Part shown: positions 57,774-64,000 of the stretch, one piece after another
Position numbering within the stretch: the first letter of the stretch is position 1
Layout of the letters: each line of letters opens with the position of its first letter
Assembly: GCA_949126835.1 (NCBI GenBank)
Contig: OX421506.1
Span: forward strand, 14,356,284 to 14,420,283
DNA: 64,000 nt
Direction of reading: 5' to 3'
Origin: Anisus vortex
Taxonomy: Eukaryota > Mollusca > Gastropoda > Planorbidae
Notes under the pieces: model-generated
What the model was told of the DNA's origin: nothing
The model's database searches: none
The model's input: the letters and a program-made list of their open reading frames with translations, nothing else
Program-made: the position numbers and the translations under genes

Positions 57774-59274
57774 TAGATTCAAAACACGTAATAATATTAA
57801 TTTTTCCTAGTCTAAATGCTTTCTCTTACGTCACTTTCCTATGTTGCCGGAAATAAAAAACATCTCAAATGGATACGAGATTTGGATTTTTCTTCCGAAA
57901 AACACACACATTTAAGTGCAACTATTGAACTAATTACTTAAAATTTATCTTTGATATTTTGTATAAATGATTCCTATTAACATTTAGATGGTGAATACAC
58001 TATTTACTATCAAAATCAAATGTTAACTCAATTTTGATAAAAAGCTCTTCACTTGGTCTTTAATATCTTAACAGACTAATATATAGATCTACGTTTGTTT
58101 TATATATCCTATAAATCGATCGGGACAAAAGTTAAACTGTAACCAACATGGGTGAAATATTTAAACTATATTTATTTATTTTACCTATAGGAAAATATAA
58201 AATAGGAAAATTTCAAAAAGCCCGTAGGTCTTTGTAGATTGTCCATCAGTTGGTTAAAACGAGGCTATATTCTTTTCTATAATTATTTTGTTATTGCATA
58301 ATTTGATTATTACATAACACACCACGGTGGTGGATAATGGCACGAGGTGATTTTTTTTTATCTCTCTTAATTCTTATACACATCCTGTGAAGCATGGGGC
58401 AGAAAGATATCCTCGCCTTGTCTCTCTATCTTGGACGAATTTATTCCTAAAAAAAATATATTTTTTTATATAGAATGGACTTTTAGAAAACCAAATGTTA
58501 TTTTTTTTAATCTGTTGATTTGTATTCGGTTTCTTTTTATTTTGTTAAATTAAAATTTTGAAAAAGTAAAACTGTTCCTAATAAAGAGATCCCGAACATT
58601 TTACCAAAGTTGGCATCTAAAATTCTTAACATTACATTAAAAGCTAAGATTCTTAACACTACGTTAACTTTTCAATTATACAAATCACTGAGAGAGGGAA
58701 GAGAATGGGGTATTTTTTTGTTATCACATACCGGAAGAGGGAAATTTAAGATTAAAAATGGAAATGTAACAGAAAATATTTGAAAACAAAATAACAACAA
58801 CTTTTTTTTAGTATCTCTTAGCATTAGAGTCTATAAACATTGGACCAAAAAACATGGTTGTTATAAAAAAAAGTTTGACGTTTACAAGTTTTGATGTTAA
58901 TGTACATTAAAAATAATATCGCCTTTAAGTATAATATAAAAAAAATACAAATACATTATGTTGAGAAATTTAAAGAGAGATGTTGAAAATGAGCTAATGA
59001 ATGATGTTAAAAGATTTTAAAGGATTTTCTGAAAATATCTTAATGGGTAGCTTAAGCATAATAAATGAATGGAGCTTGATGTTTTATTGGATACTTCGGA
59101 TAAGGAAATGTTGATATTTGAATAGATAGATTGCTTTGAGATATATTTAATGAACTGTGCTGTAAATTATAATGGACAGAGATAAATGCTCTAATAAAAT
59201 GTGTGTCCAAATTAGCCTACTCTGGGGCCGAATACAAGCATTAGGACAAGGCTAGGATTGACGAAAGAGAAAAT
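57774..59274. other. non-coding, no feature seen
   Basis: AT-rich with many short A and T runs. No candidate for the missing kinase C-lobe exons was recognised. Confidence 0.45.
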
Positions 59275-59660
59275 TTCGATATCAACATTTTAATATCAAC
59301 AATTACATATCAACCTCTCAATATCAACTTCTCAATATCCACCTCTTAATATCAACATTTAAATATTATCAATATTTCAATATCAACATTTCAATATCCT
59401 TATTTCAATATCAACAGTTCAATTTAAACATTTCAATATAAATATTTCAATATCAACCTCTCAATATCAACTTTCAATAGCAACATTTCAATATCAACCT
59501 CTCAATATCAACATTTCAATATGAACATTTCAAAATCAACTTTCAATAGCAACATTTCAATATCAACCTCTCAATATCAACATTTCAATATGAACATTTC
59601 AATATCAACAATTCATTATTATCAACATGTCGTTATCAATATTGCAATATAATCATTTCA
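59275..59660 (+). repeat. ~14-bp tandem repeat (CAATATCAACATTT)
   Basis: Degenerate repeats alternating CAATATCAACATTT and CAATATCAACCTCT. Confidence 0.9.
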
Positions 59661-60344
59661 AATGCAATCTAACCAACAGTTTTCCATTGATTTCTACCGA
59701 ATACACTTTATTTATAAATAAAAGTAAACAGCTAAGATAAATGTACACTGTTCAATTAGATGACTAAATTAATAGCTCGTTTAAATTATCTTTAAAATAT
59801 TGTTGTATTGTTGTTGTTTTTTACTTAGGATGGAAATAATGACAGTTTGACTATATATATATATTTATTTTTTTAATAGTAAACAGTTATCACATTCTAG
59901 CCATAATATATTATTCAGAAAATTTCATCTCACAAATCGTAGTTTTATATAATCTAAGATCATCGCTTTTTTTTTTAATCATGCTGATGTTAAGTATATA
60001 AATATTTATATTGACATCTCCTCGTTACATAAAATAAAAATAAAAATTTCCTGCCTATTTTTTTATATCTTAAATTCGTTTTCTCCAATGCTCTTAAAAA
60101 TACTTTTCCATTATCCCTTTTTTTCTCTTCTCTTTTATAACTCTTTATAATAGTTTAAAATATTTTGGAAACATTAAAAGAGAGATAACAAGCTTAGAAA
60201 GTTGTTTTATAGCTTCCCTTTGATGCATAGGCCGTCTTAACATACTCATTACGTTAATTAGCGTACAACTAAAGCTGATTATCTGGCCAACAGAAGGCTA
60301 CATTTAATTAGGACTAGAATGAAGCACAGATAGAAGATGTTAAT

Positions 60345-60480
60345 TGTAAGGACAAGCAGCCTTAAATGTATGGACAAGTAGCCTTTATTGTATGGACAAA
60401 TAGCCTTATTGTAAGGACAAATTGCCTTTATTGAATGGACAAATAGCCTTATTGTATGGACAAATAGCATTTATTGTATG
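60345..60480 (+). repeat. ~20-bp tandem repeat
   Basis: About seven copies of GGACAAATAGCCTTATTGTA with small length variants. Confidence 0.9.
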
Positions 60481-60539
60481 CTTCGATGTAAATATACCTT
60501 TGACATCATATTTAACTTGGCAGTTTCTGTCAACATAAG

Positions 60540-60750
60540 ATTAAGATAAATAAGATAAGATAAGATTGCTTTATTGATCCAAATGAATGGAAAATTGACT
60601 TGATTACATAAATTCCGTCTTTCAGCATACCTAAAACAATATTAAAGAACCATTTGTACTCAAACACAATAGACATTCACGCACACTATCATACCATTTA
60701 TCATACAAGAAAAAACGTAGGCCTATTATTTAGGAGTCATGTTATAGTAA
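60540..60750 (-). mobile_element. non-LTR retrotransposon 3' end, minus strand
   Basis: The reverse complement matches 30660-30886: TACAAATGGTTCTTTAATAT, GACGGAATTTATGTAATCAA, TTGGATCAATAAAGCAATC, then a (TTATC)n-like tail at 60540-60565. Confidence 0.74.
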
Positions 60751-61600
60751 TGTTATTTAAATTTCTTTGCTTAGCTTCATTTTATTTCTATTGTACATAA
60801 ACTGCATACTATAAATATCGAATCCCAAAAGAAAAATCCGCCTAACGATTACTGTTATAATGCCAATGAAAACTTTAATTATAGACATTTGTGAATTTAT
60901 CTACGCAAGAACATAGAAATATAGCAAATAGCGTATTATATTGTTTTAGAGCTGTTATCCGGTCCTGATATATACTACATAAATTTGTGATCTTTATTAC
61001 CTGTATGTCATGGGTCTCGCTGTGCCTTTAATTACATCGAAATGAGATATTTGAACATCGACAAGCTTTTAAACATAACATTTCAGATAATAATCTTTTT
61101 TTTTAATGAAAATCCTTATAGCAAAAAAAAAAAAAAATGGAACTCATAAATTCATAGATTGTAACGTGAAAACATGTCTATGTGTGTCTGCGTATGTCAG
61201 GGCCTACGTATGTGTGTATATGTGAGTGTAGGAATGAGATAATGTACTGGGAAGCGTGTTTCCTGCAGTAATGGGCTCTTGGGCAGGAACTATTATTGTA
61301 CACCACTACATCACATTCTTCTTCGGAAATTCTATCATCTCCATCCCCCCCCCCCTTCTATTACCACATCTTACCCACTCAGGACTCAAAGAATACCCTG
61401 GAAGTAAATTAGGTCGTGTTAAAGAGAACTGTAATTTCGGTAAAGATTAGCAAAACATTTCAGCACAACTCATGTGTTCGTTCAGCTGAAAAATTCAACG
61501 CATTTGATGGACTATGTTTTTTTAAGCAGTAGAGAAACAGTATGTTGTTTGTTACCGCTTTGATCCATGAAATGAAACTATCTTTAATGTCGATACTGGG
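60751..61600. other. non-coding, no feature seen
   Basis: A-run at about 61124-61137 and a short C-run near 61346-61355; no supported gene. Confidence 0.45.
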
Positions 61601-62431
61601 AACAATATGTGTGGGTCCACTCGGTGAACAATATGTGTGGAACCACTCGGTGAACAGTATATGTGAAACTACTCAGTGACCACTATGTGTGGACCCACTC
61701 AGTGACCACTATGTGTGGACCCACTCATAGACCACTATGTGTGGACCCACTCAGTGAACATATGTGTTGACCCACTCAGTGACCACTATGTGTGGACCCA
61801 CTCAGTGACCACTATGTGTGGACCTACTCAGTGACCACTATGTGTGGACCCACTCAGTGAACATATGTGTGGACCTACTCAGTGACCACTATGTGTGGAC
61901 CCACTCAGTGACCACTAAGTGTGGACCTACTCAGTGACCACTATGTGTGGACCTACTCAGTGACCACTATGTGTGGACCTACTCAGTGACCACTATGTGT
62001 GGACCTACTCAGTGACCACTATGTGTGGACCTACTCAGTGACCACTATGTGTGGACCTACTCAGTGACCACTATGTGTGGACCTACTCAGTGACCACTAT
62101 GTGTGGACCTACTCAGTGACCACTATGTGTGGACCCACTCAGTGAACACTATGTGTGGACCTACTCAGTGACCACTATGTGTGGACCCACTCAGTGAACA
62201 CTATGTGTGGACCTAATCAGTGACCACTATGTGTGGACCTACTCAGTGACCATTATGTGTGGACCTACTCAGTGACCACTATGTGTGGACCTACTCAGTG
62301 ACCACTATGTGTGGACCTACTCAGTGACCACTATGTGTGGACCTACTCAGTGACCACTATGTGTGGACCTACTCAGTGACCACTATGTGTGGACCTACTC
62401 AGTGACCACTATGTGTGGACCCACTCAGTGA
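61601..62431 (+). repeat. 26-bp tandem array (~32 units)
   Basis: The unit is GTGACCACTATGTGTGGACC plus TACTCA (or CACTCA). The left end is more diverged than the centre. Confidence 0.96.
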
Positions 62432-63003
62432 AAAACATGTAGAATGTTTCATAAAATTTACAATGGATAAATAATAACTGAGAGACTTCCGCGATGGACA
62501 GATAACAAAAAAAAAAAACCCAAAAAAGTGTGTGGCCATGTGAAGACCGACGGATCATCGAATTATCTAATCGACAGTGAGGACGGTCAATTTTTTATTT
62601 AGATCAAGAGACAAGATAAGGTTTAAGCGTTAGAAAAATAGCTTGACACAGACCGAATATGTGGTGTAGACTTTCAGGCCTTGGTTTCTACAAGATATTG
62701 AAAGAGAAAGAGCGAGAGAGAGAGAGAGAGAGAGAAATTGTTGATAATAGAGAGACATAATAGATACTGTTAAGGTTGAATTCCCCAGAATCGATATCTA
62801 AACTAATATAGATATATAGACAATTGAATACAGAACTATATATGTTAATTGACAGCTAGATAGACAAATAGGCATATAAATAAATAGACTGATGGATATT
62901 CATATAGATAGATGAATCAACAGTAAGATGTTTACCGACATCCTTGCACTTCTCCGTAACAAATTATGGCTACAAACACAGTTAACGCGTTCACAACTAT
63001 CGT
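62432..63003. other. non-coding with a short (GA)n
   Basis: A GA repeat lies at about 62709-62736. No gene. Confidence 0.55.
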
Positions 63004-63443
63004 CTCATTTCAACAGACAGCATGTGTCTCATTTCAACAGACAGCATGTCTCATTTCAACAGACAGCATGCGTCTCATTTCAACAGACAGCATGCGTCTC
63101 ATTTCAACAGACAGCATGCGTCTCATTTCAACAGACAGCATGTGTCTCATTTCAACAGACAGCATGCGTCTCATTTCAACAGACAGCGTGTGTCTCATTT
63201 CAACAGACAGCATGTGTCTCATTTCAACAGACAGCATGTGTCTCATTTCAACAGACAGCATGTGTCTCATTTCAACAGACAGCATGTGTCTCATTTCAAC
63301 AGACAGCATGTGTCTCATTTCAACAGACAGCATGCGTCTCATTTCAACAGACAGCATGTGTCTCATTTCAACAGACAGCATGCGTCTCATTTCAACAGAC
63401 AGCATGCGTCTCATTTCAACAGACAGCATGTGTCTCATTTGTA
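63004..63443 (+). repeat. 24-bp tandem array (~18 units)
   Basis: The unit is ATTTCAACAGACAGCATGTG plus TCTC (second unit shortened). Because 24 is divisible by three and contains no stops, all forward frames and one reverse frame stay open; none is considered a gene. Confidence 0.96.
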
Positions 63444-63694
63444 GCAAATTGAGCTCGTAGACAAGAGCAGATCACGCTACACAACATTTTAGTGATTTTA
63501 ATAGGGAAGGGGCGGTAAGTCCGTCCGAAGCAGAGTCAATCGGTGCCGAAAGATGGGCTAAAAATAGAATCAATTTACATTTTACTTCCAAATCTCTCTC
63601 CCCCCCCCCCCCCCCGCTTTTCTCTTTCCGCCTTCATTTGTGTCTTTAAGCTCTGCTTAAAACATGAACGGTAAAATAAATTATGTTTTGATTG

Positions 63695-64000
63695 AATCTA
63701 AACAATATCAAACTAAACAATATCGAACTAAACAATATCAAACTAAACAATATCAAACTAAACAATATCAAACTAAACAATATCAATCTAAAAAATATCA
63801 AACTAAACAATATCAAACTAAACAATATCAAACTAAACAATATCAAACTAAACAATATCAATCTAAACAATATCAAACTAAACAATATCAAACTAAACAA
63901 TATCAAACTAAACAATATCAAATTAAACAATATCAATCTAAACAATATCAAACTAAACAATATCAATCTAAACAATATCAAACTAAACAATATCAAACTA
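63695..64000 (+). repeat. 15-bp tandem array running off the right edge
   Basis: About 20 copies of CAAACTAAACAATAT with CAATCT and CGAACT variants. It continues beyond the window. Confidence 0.96.

Noticed and set aside
62928..63460. Overlapping ORFs in all forward frames and one reverse frame
   Set aside because: Produced by a 24-bp repeat without stops; repetitive peptides with no gene structure.

Overview
This is an AT-rich, intron-bearing animal (metazoan) window. The interspersed repeats (tRNA-derived SINEs, short 3' tails of non-LTR retrotransposons, MITEs) and the very heavy minisatellite load fit a mollusc, most likely a gastropod. That taxonomic guess is an inference. Nothing prokaryotic is present, so operons, RBSs and CRISPR do not apply.

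One host gene is recognisable: the middle part of a receptor tyrosine kinase (RTK) gene on the + strand. Eight exons (2902-3124, 32442-32539, 32986-33170, 43556-43728, 44530-44606, 45858-45945, 47820-47929, 52149-52322) join in phase, with GT/AG ends, into 376 uninterrupted codons. They encode one EGF-like module, a glycosylatable stalk, a transmembrane helix, a juxtamembrane NPxY motif and the kinase domain from the P-loop through the HRD and DFG motifs to the YxxxYY activation loop. The kinase most resembles the Trk/MuSK/ROR/DDR group. The 5' exons and the C-terminal half of the kinase lie outside the window.

About a third of the window is tandem repeat. The largest array is a 71-bp satellite of 182 units (9668-22589) in intron 1. 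Several smaller arrays are anchored on the RTK splice sites: 26 copies of the exon-1 donor, about 15 copies of the exon-5 donor, about 15 copies of the exon-7 acceptor and two decoy copies of the exon-8 start. Others abut the intron-3 donor and the intron-5 acceptor. Intron 7 starts with about 20 copies of a 39-bp unit that can fold into a 13-bp hairpin, and is open in frame with exon 7 for about 576 codons.

Mobile elements: a young 8.0-kb LTR retrotransposon (33604-41615, minus strand, TSD CTTAG, two visible LTR differences) sits inside the intron-3 minisatellite. Its pol order is protease-integrase-RT-RNase H, a Ty1/copia-like order in a Ty3/Gypsy-like element, as described for the Gmr1 group. 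There is also a broken pogo/Tigger-like transposase at the left edge, at least four MITE families (two with clear TA duplications, one with an 8-bp hAT-type duplication), two tRNA-derived SINE families, and eight fragments of one non-LTR retrotransposon 3' end.

Layout: 1-2900 transposon relics; 2902-4466 RTK exon and its donor array; 4467-9667 MITEs and SINEs; 9668-22589 satellite; 22590-32441 rest of intron 1; 32442-33170 stalk and transmembrane exons; 33173-41650 minisatellite split by the LTR element; 43556-52322 kinase exons with arrays between them; 52323-64000 intron 8 or downstream sequence, made mostly of arrays and element fragments.
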